From Arenicellales bacterium (GTDB lineage: Bacteria > Pseudomonadota > Gammaproteobacteria > BMS3Bbin11), in assembly GCA_029287855.1 (NCBI GenBank), contig JARFQI010000034.1:1-34378 (forward strand): a stretch of DNA of 34,378 nt, written 5' to 3'. A model generated the notes under the pieces. It worked only from the letters and a program-made list of their open reading frames with translations. It was not told where the DNA came from and did no database searches. The position numbers and the translations under genes were made by a program. Shown here piece by piece: positions 9,178 through 18,881 of the stretch (position 1 is the first letter of the stretch; the number at the start of each line of letters is the position of its first letter).

Positions 9178-9800
9178 TGCTACTGATAAATGGTTTAAAT
9201 TTAAATAATTTGAAAAGTGATATATATGGCGGCATCCCGGCAGCTGAACGCTATAACCTGATTACTGAGACTGATCATTATGTTGTCCGCAAAACACTTA
9301 AGTAGATGCGGTATGATGATAGCAATAAGAGTTATTCCATTAACCTGTCCGGCATGAGTCTTGGCAGCAGGAAGCTGCTTGATGTTATTATTTCTGAACT
9401 GGATTCAAGTGATATTGCTCCTGAGCGTGTCTGTTTCGAGATTACTGAAACCGCGGCGATACGCAACCATACTTCGGCTTTGCAGTTTATGAATGTATTG
9501 CATGGACTAGGTTGTCATTTTTTCTAGATGATTTTGCTACTGGCTTGTCATCATTTGGCTATCTTCGAACTTTGCCACTGGATATGATTAAAATTGATGC
9601 GCATTTCATCCAGAATCTTCAGCAGGACCAGGCAAATCAGTCGATTATCGAAGCCATAAATACTATTGCTCATTGTTTCGGTATGAAGACCATCGCTGAA
9701 GGTGTGGAATACAGATGTCAACTTGAGAGCCTTAGAACTATTGGCATCGATTATGTTCAGGATTACTGATTGAGAACCTGAGCGGCTTGTAGCGGCATAA
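9178..9800 (+). pseudogene. Degenerate EAL-domain (c-di-GMP phosphodiesterase) remnant
   Basis: GGIPAAERYNLITETDHYVVRKTLK*MRYDDSNKSYSINLSGMSLGSRKLLDVI...PERVCFEITETAAI...LHGLGCHFF(frameshift)LDDFATGLSSFGYLRTLPLDMIKIDAHFIQNL...IIEAINTIAHCFGMKTIAEGVE...GIDYVQDY. TAG at 9303; -1 frameshift in a T6 run near 9519-9525; further frame loss after ~9765. Outer boundaries approximate. Confidence 0.85.
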
Positions 9801-9865
9801 TAGTACTAATTCTCTGGGCTAATATAGAGTTTCATTGTTTATAAGCAGGCGATGTGCAGACGACT

Positions 9866-10537
9866 ATGACAGTAATGAAAACATGCAAGGTAATGGGGGT
9901 TGTACTGTTTTTATCTATAATTCACAGTCCACTGGAAGCATCAAGTGATGCAATCACGGCAGGAATTTTAAAACATCATCAGCAATGGAATGACTTTGTC
10001 GATAAGTTGTACCAGGTGCACCGGAAAAGATTGAGAGAAGATGATTATTATGTGCTGGAAAGAACCGGGGGTTATGGTGGTTTGACAAATGACCTTGAGT
10101 ATTATCGTGAGGTGCGTTACTTCAATAGACAAAGCAGGCAGTTATTAAGCACCGTAAAGTGGGCTAACAGATATCCGTTTGGTATTCATATGATTGATTT
10201 GTCTGCTTACGATAACAAAGGCAGGGTTAAGCGGCACTACTCAGCAACATATCTGCCATCACGCCAGACATCACCGTTTGAAACATTGATCACTCTGCAC
10301 TCTTATGAAGACGAATACCATAGCAGCAGGGAGTTTGATGCCAGTGATATTCTTATCTATGAACAGTGTGTAGATACCAGCAATGGGAAGATAGTTTTTG
10401 CGTTTCATTATGAAGATATCCCGGAGTCATATTTGGAACTTGAGGTTGATCAGCAGAATCAATACCGAGCCTGTTTTGCACATCTGGAAACAACTGCAGA
10501 ACCATACACTGACCCATTAAAAGACCCGCTGCTCTAA
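9866..10537 (+). CDS. Hypothetical secreted protein
   Basis: Intact ORF with N-terminal signal-like MTVMKTCKVMGVVLFLSIIHSPLEASS; no recognised domain. Confidence 0.6.
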   Translation: MTVMKTCKVMGVVLFLSIIHSPLEASSDAITAGILKHHQQWNDFVDKLYQVHRKRLREDDYYVLERTGGYGGLTNDLEYYREVRYFNRQSRQLLSTVKWANRYPFGIHMIDLSAYDNKGRVKRHYSATYLPSRQTSPFETLITLHSYEDEYHSSREFDASDILIYEQCVDTSNGKIVFAFHYEDIPESYLELEVDQQNQYRACFAHLETTAEPYTDPLKDPLL

Positions 10538-10542
10538 AAACC

Positions 10543-10562
10543 TGCCTGCTGCACAGCAGGCA
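10543..10562. terminator. Possible stem-loop terminator
   Basis: Perfect 9-bp inverted repeat TGCCTGCTG-CA-CAGCAGGCA just after the 9866..10537 stop. The downstream T-run is weak. Confidence 0.4.
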
Positions 10563-10680
10563 ATTTCAGACTATTTCTTTCCGGTATTTCCTCGACTATT
10601 TGCAGGTATTTAAAGCGCCTATTGTAGATTTCAAATGGTAAACTTATCTAAGAGTAAATTTACCTAACAAAGACCAGACT

Positions 10681-11079
10681 ATGCCACTCGACGTTGACAA
10701 TATCCTGAAAAATGCCCGCTCACTGACAGAACAGGGCAAGAAAGAAGAGGCGCAGATGTGCCTGCTCGCGGTATTGAAAGAAGAGCCGGATAATATAGCT
10801 GCGCTATTAATGCTCGGCGGTGCTTATTTTGTTGATAAAAATTATAAAGAAGCCCGAATAGTTTTTGAGCGCCTTGTATCAATTGAACCAGGTACAGGAC
10901 AGTATTCGGTTGCTTTGTTTAATGCGCTATGGCGATTACAGGAAACAGAGGATGCACTGGAAGAAATGAGGCGGTTTATTGCAGTGGCAGACAAGGTGGC
11001 TGAAAACGACACTCTGGAGCAATATATGTCGATACTCAAGTCTATTGAAGCTGAGAATCCGACCCTGCAGCCTGGTTAG
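10681..11079 (+). CDS. Tetratricopeptide-repeat protein
   Basis: Helical repeats: ILKNARSLTEQGKKEEAQMCLLAVLKEEPDNIAALLMLGGAYFVDKNYKEARIVFERLVSIEPGTGQ. Confidence 0.75.
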   Translation: MPLDVDNILKNARSLTEQGKKEEAQMCLLAVLKEEPDNIAALLMLGGAYFVDKNYKEARIVFERLVSIEPGTGQYSVALFNALWRLQETEDALEEMRRFIAVADKVAENDTLEQYMSILKSIEAENPTLQPG

Positions 11080-11129
11080 AGTCCCCCGTATAGATGGCAT
11101 AGGTGTTCTTATTGACCAGGTGACTGTGA

Positions 11130-11324
11130 ATGAATGAACTAATGCCCTCAACGGTTCAGTGCCCCTATTGCTGGGAATTGATTGAAGTATTGATAGATGG
11201 CTCTGTAAATGAACAGGCATATATTGAAGATTGCCAGGTCTGCTGCCGACCGATTAATTTTACGGTAGTAGTAAACGAAAGTGGCGCATTCGAGGTCAAT
11301 GTGTCTCATGAAGACGAAGCATAG
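11130..11324 (+). CDS. CPXCG-motif cysteine-rich small protein
   Basis: VQCPYCWELIEVLIDGSVNEQAYIEDCQVCCRPINFTV: paired Cys motifs typical of the family. Confidence 0.75.
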   Translation: MNELMPSTVQCPYCWELIEVLIDGSVNEQAYIEDCQVCCRPINFTVVVNESGAFEVNVSHEDEA

Positions 11325-11365
11325 TCTTCGTATGATATTAGTGGATATATTGTAGAGCGTATTTT

Positions 11366-12028
11366 ATGGGAAAACAGACACTGGACCTGACAGATGACCT
11401 CTACAGTTACCTGCTAGAGTTCTCATTGCGTGAAACGCCCGAGCTAAGGGCATTGCGGAAAGAAACTGACCAGTTCGAAAACGCTCAAATGCAGATCTCA
11501 CCAGATCAGGGTCAGTTCATGGCCCTGCTGGTAAAATTAATAGCTGCAAAACGTATCATAGAAGTTGGTACTTTTACCGGTTACAGTGCGCTGGTGATGG
11601 CACAGGCGCTGCCTGAAAACGGTAACATTATTGCATGTGACACCAGTAAGGAATGGACTACTATCGCAAAAAAGTACTGGCAGCTGGCCGGTGTGAACGA
11701 CAGCATTGATTTGCGCCTGGCCCCTGCACTGGAAACGCTGCGAATACTTATTGATGCTGGGCATACTGGTCAGTTCGACCTGGTGTTTATTGACGCTGAT
11801 AAAGTGAATATTCGTAACTACTTTGAACATTCTCTGATCTTGCTGAAAGCAGGGGGTGTTGTCCTGATAGATAATGTACTGTGGAGTGGCCGTGTCATTG
11901 ATGACAGTGATGAAAGTGATGATACCTGTTCAATCAGGAGGTTTAATGAATTTTTACTGCACGATGAGCGTGTTGATATATGCATGATTCCAATTGGTGA
12001 TGGATTGACAATTGCAAGGAAGAAGTAG
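11366..12028 (+). CDS. Class I SAM-dependent O-methyltransferase (caffeoyl-CoA OMT family)
   Basis: [31 protein letters not shown]...[41 protein letters not shown]. Confidence 0.92.
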   Translation: MGKQTLDLTDDLYSYLLEFSLRETPELRALRKETDQFENAQMQISPDQGQFMALLVKLIAAKRIIEVGTFTGYSALVMAQALPENGNIIACDTSKEWTTIAKKYWQLAGVNDSIDLRLAPALETLRILIDAGHTGQFDLVFIDADKVNIRNYFEHSLILLKAGGVVLIDNVLWSGRVIDDSDESDDTCSIRRFNEFLLHDERVDICMIPIGDGLTIARKK

Positions 12029-12057
12029 CATTAACATTTTTTATCGAGACTATTTTG

Positions 12058-12381
12058 ATGACCTTTGTCGTTACTGAGCCCTGTGTCAAATGTAAATATA
12101 CGGATTGTGTCGATGTCTGTCCGGTTGACTGTTTTCACGAAGGTGAGAACTTTCTCGTCATTAATCCTGAAGAATGTATAGATTGTGTATTATGTGTAAC
12201 TGAGTGTCCTGTCGATGCAATCTATGCAGAAGACGATGTGCCAGAAGCGTTTATGTCTTACATTGAGCTAAACGCAGAACTGGCAAAACGATGGCCAGTC
12301 ATTGATCATTCTATCCCGCCACCGGGTGATGCAGCTATGTGGGCAGGCCTAGAGGATAAAACCAGGTATTTGATAAAATAG
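12058..12381 (+). CDS. fdxA: Ferredoxin FdxA (7Fe type)
   Basis: [56 protein letters not shown]. Confidence 0.93.
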   Translation: MTFVVTEPCVKCKYTDCVDVCPVDCFHEGENFLVINPEECIDCVLCVTECPVDAIYAEDDVPEAFMSYIELNAELAKRWPVIDHSIPPPGDAAMWAGLEDKTRYLIK

Positions 12382-12473
12382 AGGTAAAATTTTAGTTTGT
12401 ATTCAGTGCATGCTAATAAGGATTATCTGTAGTCAAATGGGTCTAATCGATTGGCTATGTTGCTTAGCAATAT

Positions 12474-13409
12474 TTAATCGATTTTAAGCGGGCTCTGAGG
12501 CCTGGAGTCAACGTGTAAAGTAAAGATGTCCGGGCGCGCATAATGGCCGGCAATATCAAGATCTCTTTTTCTGATGCCTACTCGGCGTGTATCGATCTCG
12601 GCATAAAGAATCCCTTTTTCCTGGTGCATAGGCCCGGCAGTAATTTCTCCGCCCGGTGCGATAACACAGGAGTCTCCGGGGTTTATCCATTCTTCTGTGG
12701 TGGGATACAACCTGTCTCTTTCCGGGAAGTCTCCGGGAATGTCGCTGTTCGATAGCACAACACCGCTGCCTATTACCCAGCAGCGACCTTCACGTGCTAT
12801 ATGCTGCAGGGTGCCAAGCCAGCCGTCACCACTATCATATGTTGGTGCAATGTAAATCTCTATTCCCTGGGAGTAGAGTGCGTACCTTGCCAGTGGCATA
12901 TAATTTTCCCAGCATAGTAAAGTGCCTATACGTCCAGCGGGTGTTTCAACAACTTTTAATCCACTGGCATCACCAAACCCCCATACCATCCTTTCCGGGT
13001 TGGTCGGCATTAGCTTGCGGTGACGATTGATCAGTTCGCCTTGCGGCCCAATGATGACTGCTGTGTTATACAATGTGGTGTTACCGGGCTGGCTGCCCTT
13101 TTCGTTTACACCGCAGGTTATCGTTACATTGTGAGATTTTGCAGCATCATATAATGGTGTAAGATCACCGCGTTCAATATTGACAGAGTTCTCCAGTAAG
13201 CTGGCATATAACTGCTCGCTCAGGCCCCAGTCCCCACCAGGTCTAAGACGCCAAATCCATGCAGGATATCCTGGGATAAATGCTTCCGGGAAAATAATCA
13301 GATCAGCGCCTTCTGCGGCTGCGAGACTCACCAGTGATACCGCTTTTTCAATTGTCCGTTCTCGATCTAGAAATATCGGTGCTTCCTGAATGATTGCGAC
13401 TTTGTTCAT
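12474..13409 (-). CDS. Nitrilase-family carbon-nitrogen hydrolase
   Basis: Catalytic triad contexts: FPEAFIPGYP (Glu), HRKLMPTNPERMVWGFGD (Lys), GTLLCWENYMPLARYAL (Cys). Confidence 0.92.
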   Translation of the reverse strand: MNKVAIIQEAPIFLDRERTIEKAVSLVSLAAAEGADLIIFPEAFIPGYPAWIWRLRPGGDWGLSEQLYASLLENSVNIERGDLTPLYDAAKSHNVTITCGVNEKGSQPGNTTLYNTAVIIGPQGELINRHRKLMPTNPERMVWGFGDASGLKVVETPAGRIGTLLCWENYMPLARYALYSQGIEIYIAPTYDSGDGWLGTLQHIAREGRCWVIGSGVVLSNSDIPGDFPERDRLYPTTEEWINPGDSCVIAPGGEITAGPMHQEKGILYAEIDTRRVGIRKRDLDIAGHYARPDIFTLHVDSRPQSPLKID

Positions 13410-13866
13410 GCCTGGTTCTCCTGGTTAGTTATTCTGATGAAATAGTTCTTCATAGTATTACGAATATATTTTTATGATTTACCGATTCGATGTTATGCCC
13501 CGCGGTTCGGTAACCTGCTTCACCATACTAAATCATATGCGTTCTGTAATTGGTGAGCTCTTGATCAAGTACTACTTTAGGAAAGTATTTCGTCTCACTA
13601 TGAGTATTTATTAGATTTATTTTCCATGGAGAATGCTCTGTTCAATATTTACTGATCATCTACCTTCAATGATGATGCCGTGGAGATTCAAGAATTTTAA
13701 AAACTTGTGAATACATTGTGATTTTCAACTTTCCATTACTGAAATAAATGGTTAATGTGTGCCTCAGATTGTTAAGGTTATATCATAACTTATAGAAAAG
13801 ACATCTGGCAGCATCCTGGGCTCTGATGCCCGGTGAAGGGAACAGGAGATGAGAAATTGACAGAAA

Positions 13867-14307
13867 ATGATTGAATGGCTGCAAACAAATGAGACGGTTC
13901 TCTGGTGGCTGATAGCGTCCTCAGTATTTACATTCGTTTTCTCGTTGATACTTGTGCCGATGATGGTGGTCCGCATACCTGCAGATTATTTTTCCCATGA
14001 AAAACGTCAGCATAAAAGGCCGGAGAAATACCCGCCTGCTGTCCGTATCGTCATCTTGATAATAAAAAATGTCATGGGGGTTGTGCTGTTATTGGCCGGC
14101 ATATTAATGCTTGTGCTACCTGGGCAGGGGCTATTTACCATGTTTGTTGGCATAATGATGATGAATTTTCCCGGCAAATATAAACTCGAGCGCTGGGTGG
14201 TTGCACGTGGCCCGATTCTCAAGTCAATAAACTGGATGCGCAAACGAGCTGGCCATGAGCCTTTAAAAACTTATACTGATGATGGCCACACTACGCCTGA
14301 TTACTGA
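13867..14307 (+). CDS. PGPGW-family transmembrane protein
   Basis: Membrane helices and GILMLVLPGQGLFTMFVGIMMMNFPGKYKLERW, characteristic of the family. Confidence 0.7.
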   Translation: MIEWLQTNETVLWWLIASSVFTFVFSLILVPMMVVRIPADYFSHEKRQHKRPEKYPPAVRIVILIIKNVMGVVLLLAGILMLVLPGQGLFTMFVGIMMMNFPGKYKLERWVVARGPILKSINWMRKRAGHEPLKTYTDDGHTTPDY

Positions 14308-14459
14308 ACCGCATCATGCGCTAGACACTTTGCCTATTTCTCAAGCTGAGCTGGATCGTATACTCTGGCGAGAGTGTGATGATGTTCCTGATCCTATACA
14401 TAAGGAAAATCCTGCTTTACAGACTACGATGTAACTGACCATGGCTGATCCTGGAGAGG

Positions 14460-14942
14460 TTGAAAAATGTCACGCTTGCGCTAGAGGAAATGGCTGTCAG
14501 TACTTTAAAGGAGGAATGGAAAGTGTCAAAAATAAAATTTAACGGTAGCTGCCTTTGCGGTGCAGTTCGATATGAAATTAAGGGGGATTTTCAACGTTTC
14601 TCTCATTGCCATTGCCAGCGTTGCCGTAAGGCAACAGGTACAGGGCACGCAAGCAATATACTGGTCTCACCGCTATCCAGCCTTAAATGGATCAGCGGAG
14701 AGTCAATGCTTGCGCGCTACAAAGTGCCTGAGGCAAAACGTTTCTATAATTGCTTCTGCTCCCAGTGCGGCAGCCCGATGCCAAGAGAAATGGCGCAGTT
14801 GAATGCTGTCCTGATACCCGCCGGGTCGACAGATAGCCCATTACCAGAACTACCCCAAAACAGGATATTCTGGGAGTCCCGTGCACTTTGGTCTTGCGAT
14901 GCGGGTGACTTACCTGTGTATTCAAAATATCCTGAGACATGA
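14460..14942 (+). CDS. GFA / CENP-V-type zinc-binding protein
   Basis: FNGSCLCGAVRYEIKGDFQRFSHCHCQRCRKATGTGHASNILV...FYNCFCSQCGSPMP. True start may be the internal GTG of VSKIKFNGS near 14523. Confidence 0.88.
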   Translation: MKNVTLALEEMAVSTLKEEWKVSKIKFNGSCLCGAVRYEIKGDFQRFSHCHCQRCRKATGTGHASNILVSPLSSLKWISGESMLARYKVPEAKRFYNCFCSQCGSPMPREMAQLNAVLIPAGSTDSPLPELPQNRIFWESRALWSCDAGDLPVYSKYPET

Positions 14943-15055
14943 TCTGTCTAGTTGTCCATAAAAAGTTTGATGCTACGCTAATATAAAAATTTTATTATCA
15001 TTGAAATAAGCGGGCACACTCAGGTCCGAACATCCGTCATGATTATCTGTGAACT

Positions 15056-16306
15056 ATGCTGAAAGCGTTATTTTCAACACTCTTGATAACTCTGGGGTTC
15101 TTTTCCCTTGCGGTGTATTTACTGCCGTGGGTTGATGATCTGCCTGAGGGGCTGGACTTTGTCAGGCATTATCTGTCTTATCCTGTATTGGTTTTTGCAA
15201 TGTTACTCAGCCTGTCGTTTAACCAGACACGGCTATTTTTTGTTTTATATCTGACAGCGATCTTTCTAGTGCTGATATTAGGCGATGTTAAACCTCCTGC
15301 CTATTTCTCTCCGATAGATCAATTTAAATTTATTCAGCTTGTATTCCTGCTTTATCTTGTCGCGGTTGTATTCTTTTTGTATTCGAAAGAGCGTGGCGTA
15401 TTGACTCTACGGGGTATTTTTCGTCTGCTGCTTTGTACTGCATTGCCCCTGATACCTCTGTGGCTCGCAGGTGAGCATTCTCCTATCAGCACAGACTGGC
15501 TAAGCGTTACAGTATTTCCACTGGAAATCAGTCAGAAGCTGCTTTTGCCTGATGTCACCGTGGCATCCTATCTCGTAGCAATGCTGATCCTGATCTCATC
15601 ATTGTTTTTTCGACCTGGTGTAGTTGAAAGCAGTTATTTCGCTCTCCTCACAGGAGCAGGCCTTGCGCTTTATTATTTCCCGGTAATGGCCCGGGTGGAA
15701 TTTGTTTTTACCTTTGCCTTGCTTATTGTCCTGGTATTCATACTGCGAAATAGTTTTTATCTGGCCTACATTGATGAACTGACAGGACTGCAGGGTCGGC
15801 GTGCTCTGCGAGAGCAGCTTAATAAATTGGGTAACGCGTATAGTATTGCGATGATTGATGTAGATTTATTTAAAAAATTTAATGATCGTTATGGGCATGA
15901 TGTAGGCGATGATGTCTTGAAAATGGTCGCCAGCCATATAGCAAAAGCCGGTGGAGGGAGCCGGCCATATCGCTATGGGGGCGAGGAATTTACGCTGGTT
16001 TTTTCCGGGAAGCCTGTTGATGAAGCCAGGCCATACCTTGAATCACTGCGTCAATCGATAGCTGAAGCGGGTTTTATTGTCCGCGACAAAAAAAGACCCA
16101 AGTATATAACTAACAGTAATACTAATGGACCAGGAAAAAAACCTGCAAGGAAAAAAGGGGCTGCAAAAAAGCCCGTAAAGATTACTGTAAGCATTGGTGT
16201 AAGTGATAATCATCGTTCTGGGAATTCCCCTGATGAAGTCCTGAAAATCGCTGACAAAGCGCTTTATCGTGCCAAGAAAAAAGGCAGAAATCGTGTAAGT
16301 ACTTGA
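15056..16306 (+). CDS. Membrane-anchored GGDEF diguanylate cyclase
   Basis: Multi-helix N-terminus; DELTGLQGRRALREQL, DVDLFKKFNDRYGHDVGDDVLK, YRYGGEEFTLVF. Lys-rich insertion near the C-terminus. Confidence 0.92.
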   Translation: MLKALFSTLLITLGFFSLAVYLLPWVDDLPEGLDFVRHYLSYPVLVFAMLLSLSFNQTRLFFVLYLTAIFLVLILGDVKPPAYFSPIDQFKFIQLVFLLYLVAVVFFLYSKERGVLTLRGIFRLLLCTALPLIPLWLAGEHSPISTDWLSVTVFPLEISQKLLLPDVTVASYLVAMLILISSLFFRPGVVESSYFALLTGAGLALYYFPVMARVEFVFTFALLIVLVFILRNSFYLAYIDELTGLQGRRALREQLNKLGNAYSIAMIDVDLFKKFNDRYGHDVGDDVLKMVASHIAKAGGGSRPYRYGGEEFTLVFSGKPVDEARPYLESLRQSIAEAGFIVRDKKRPKYITNSNTNGPGKKPARKKGAAKKPVKITVSIGVSDNHRSGNSPDEVLKIADKALYRAKKKGRNRVST

Positions 16307-16461
16307 GGGTGTTTTGGTTTATTATTTGAACATTACAAAATCAATTTAAATTAAATTCTCCAGCTTCTTCTTGCAGATAGATCAGGCACTCCTGAATGCC
16401 CCATTCAATGCAATACTGGATCCTCACAATCATGCTGGGTACTAGAATATTAGGTGTCGTA

Positions 16462-17757
16462 GTGAAATCTCGATTATTAGCCTGTCTGTTCCTAACTCTT
16501 CATCTCATAACAATTCAGGGCTTTTGCTCTGAAAGCCTGTCAGTAGATATTCTTGGAGAAGAGCTGACTGTTGAACGTTACCCTGCGAATGGAGATCAGC
16601 TGGTTTTGTTTATCTCTACCGGCATGGGTGAACAGGAGCGAATAAGCAGCATCGCAGAAGGGGTGGCTAAACGCGGTATTGAGTTCTGGCAGGTTAACCT
16701 GGTTGATAACCTTTTTTTGCCAAGGGCCAGAAGTACATATCGAGAGATGGACGGCAGTTTTATTGCCGGCTTGATCTCACAGGCATATGAAGTCACAGGT
16801 AAGCGTGTCACTGTTATGGTGCGCGCCTATGCGTCTGTTCCTGTGCTGCGGGGAGTTCGCCTTTGGCAGCAGCAACAGGCTTTTGTGCATGCGGATGCAC
16901 AGGAATACAGCTCACAGGATACCTATCTGAATGGTGTAATTCTTATATCACCTGAGCTTTATATTAAGATCCCTGACCTTGGGCTTGATCCTGTTTTTGC
17001 ATCCATAGCCTCAGCAACCAACGTTCCGATTATGGTGTTCCAAAGCGGTAGTAATGGTAATCGCTGGCAACTGGGAAAAGTGATAACTGAGCTTGAAAAG
17101 GGTGGCGCCGAGGTCTATTCGAAAGTGTTTCCTGGTGTTACTGGAATTGTTTATTCAGAAGATAATGCACCGGAGACGATGGCACTGATCAGCGACCTTC
17201 CTCGTGAAATTGAGCGTGCAAACAAACTGCTTGGCCTGGCCAATACGCCAATTACTGTCGCAGAGCTGAAACAGAAAAAGACTGTAGCAGAAAGCAAGCT
17301 CGATAGTACACTCAGGCCATTTCGGGGGAATCCGTCGCCGCTGCCTTTGCAGCTTTCAAATGCTCATGGAGATAAGTTAAGTTATACCGATTACACTGGC
17401 AAAGTAACACTGGTCAATTTCTGGGCAACCTGGTGTCGCCCCTGTGTTGAAGAAATCCCTTCGCTCAATCGCTTACGCAAACAGATGCAAGGCAAGCCAT
17501 TCCAGCTGATATCGGTTGATTATGCGGAAGACAGGGAAACAATCGAAGCGTTCATGAAAGAGGTGAATGTTGACTTTCCTGTTCTCCTTGATACGGATGG
17601 CAAAGTCTCAGCGGAATGGAATGTCGTGGTGTTTCCTTCGACCTTTGTTATTGCCCCTGACGGTAAGATTGTCTATGGCGTAAAGGGGGGTATTCATTGG
17701 GATACTGAAGAGGTCATTGAACAGATCGGTAATTTGCTGGATGAAACTTCAGGATAA
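16462..17757 (+). CDS. Periplasmic protein: alpha/beta-hydrolase-like N-domain fused to TlpA-type thioredoxin domain
   Basis: C-terminal LSYTDYTGKVTLVNFWATWCRPCVEEIPSLNRLRKQM...WNVVVFPSTFVIAPDGKIVYGVKGG. About 270 aa N-terminal region after a signal peptide. The GTG start at 16462 (KSRLLACLFLTLHL) is preferred; the ORF track starts at 16396. Confidence 0.8.
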   Translation: MKSRLLACLFLTLHLITIQGFCSESLSVDILGEELTVERYPANGDQLVLFISTGMGEQERISSIAEGVAKRGIEFWQVNLVDNLFLPRARSTYREMDGSFIAGLISQAYEVTGKRVTVMVRAYASVPVLRGVRLWQQQQAFVHADAQEYSSQDTYLNGVILISPELYIKIPDLGLDPVFASIASATNVPIMVFQSGSNGNRWQLGKVITELEKGGAEVYSKVFPGVTGIVYSEDNAPETMALISDLPREIERANKLLGLANTPITVAELKQKKTVAESKLDSTLRPFRGNPSPLPLQLSNAHGDKLSYTDYTGKVTLVNFWATWCRPCVEEIPSLNRLRKQMQGKPFQLISVDYAEDRETIEAFMKEVNVDFPVLLDTDGKVSAEWNVVVFPSTFVIAPDGKIVYGVKGGIHWDTEEVIEQIGNLLDETSG

Positions 17758-17883
17758 GAAATATGCAATGGTTTAAGTAGCAAATGAAATACGCTATGGA
17801 TTGAGGGGGCTCAAATATTAGCTTTTCTCTACCATTTGCTACAATACTCCTGAAACCAGTATCCCGCCTGCAAGGTAAACCCC

Positions 17884-18810
17884 ATGACCCAGATTGTTGT
17901 TGCCGCCCTCTATCAGTTTGTCACACTGAATGATTACAAACAGCTTCGCCAGCCGTTGCTCGACTGCATGCTGGAAAATGATATCAAGGGTACTTGCCTG
18001 CTCGCCAGGGAAGGAATCAATGGTACGGTTGCCGGTCACAGCAGTTCTATAGATGCTCTGCTGGCCTGGCTGCGCTCAGATCAGCGTTTCGAATCTGTCT
18101 CTTGTAAATTTTCCTACCATGAAGAAGTTCCTTTTTACCGCACCAGGGTAAAACTTAAAAAAGAAATCGTCACCATGGGGGTGGAAGGAATTGATCCCCG
18201 TAGAGTGGTTGGAACTTATGTAGAAGCAAAAGACTGGAACGCCCTGATTAGCGACCCTGAAGTTACCGTCATCGATACGCGTAATTCATATGAAACACAG
18301 ATAGGAACATTTCACAAAGCAGTCACTCCGGGAACCGATTCTTTCCGTGAATTTCCGGCCTTCGTAAAAAATAATTTAAGCACTGGCAGGCACCGTAAAA
18401 TTGCCATGTTCTGTACCGGCGGCATCCGTTGTGAAAAGTCGACGGCATATCTGAAAGAACAGGGGTTCGACGAGGTCTACCATCTACAGGGTGGCATTCT
18501 TAAATATCTTGAGACTGTGCCTGAAGATGAAAGCCTGTGGCAGGGGGAATGTTTCGTTTTTGACAACCGGGTTGCGGTCAACCATGCCCTGGAGCAGGGC
18601 AGCTATTCGCAATGCCATGCCTGCAGAATGCCGATAACTGAAGAAGACAAAGCCAGTGAGCATTTCTACCCTGGGGTCAGTTGTCCTCATTGTATTGATA
18701 AAACAACCGAACAGCAGCGGTTACGTTTTGCAGAGCGCCATAAGCAGATTGAACTTGCCAGGTGCCGTGGTGAAGACCATATAGGGTCTATCAAGATTGA
18801 AAAGCGCTAG
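17884..18810 (+). CDS. trhO: Rhodanese-type tRNA uridine(34) hydroxylase TrhO (YceA)
   Basis: [51 protein letters not shown]...[38 protein letters not shown]. Confidence 0.95.
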   Translation: MTQIVVAALYQFVTLNDYKQLRQPLLDCMLENDIKGTCLLAREGINGTVAGHSSSIDALLAWLRSDQRFESVSCKFSYHEEVPFYRTRVKLKKEIVTMGVEGIDPRRVVGTYVEAKDWNALISDPEVTVIDTRNSYETQIGTFHKAVTPGTDSFREFPAFVKNNLSTGRHRKIAMFCTGGIRCEKSTAYLKEQGFDEVYHLQGGILKYLETVPEDESLWQGECFVFDNRVAVNHALEQGSYSQCHACRMPITEEDKASEHFYPGVSCPHCIDKTTEQQRLRFAERHKQIELARCRGEDHIGSIKIEKR

Positions 18811-18881
18811 CTGGATTACTCGAGCTTGCAGGCAGATCAGGGTTCGAGCTTTTGACGTACTCTGTATTGCAATCGGTGCAG

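Noticed and set aside
1424-13409. Linked cyanide production/detoxification system (HcnABC-like cluster + nitrilase)
   Set aside because: The nitrilase is about 7 kb away, on the other strand, with unrelated genes between, and the trio is equally compatible with opine or hydroxyproline oxidases. No sequence evidence links them.
13410-13866. Possible decayed gene in the 450-bp AT-rich spacer after the nitrilase
   Set aside because: Fragments such as YGEAGYRTAGHNIESV appear on the minus strand, but no family could be recognised in any frame.
14279-14434. 51-aa ORF (MMATLRLITEPHHALDTLPISQAELDRILWREC...) overlapping the PGPGW gene
   Set aside because: Short, overlapping and without recognised homology; not supportable as a gene, although a gene remnant is possible.
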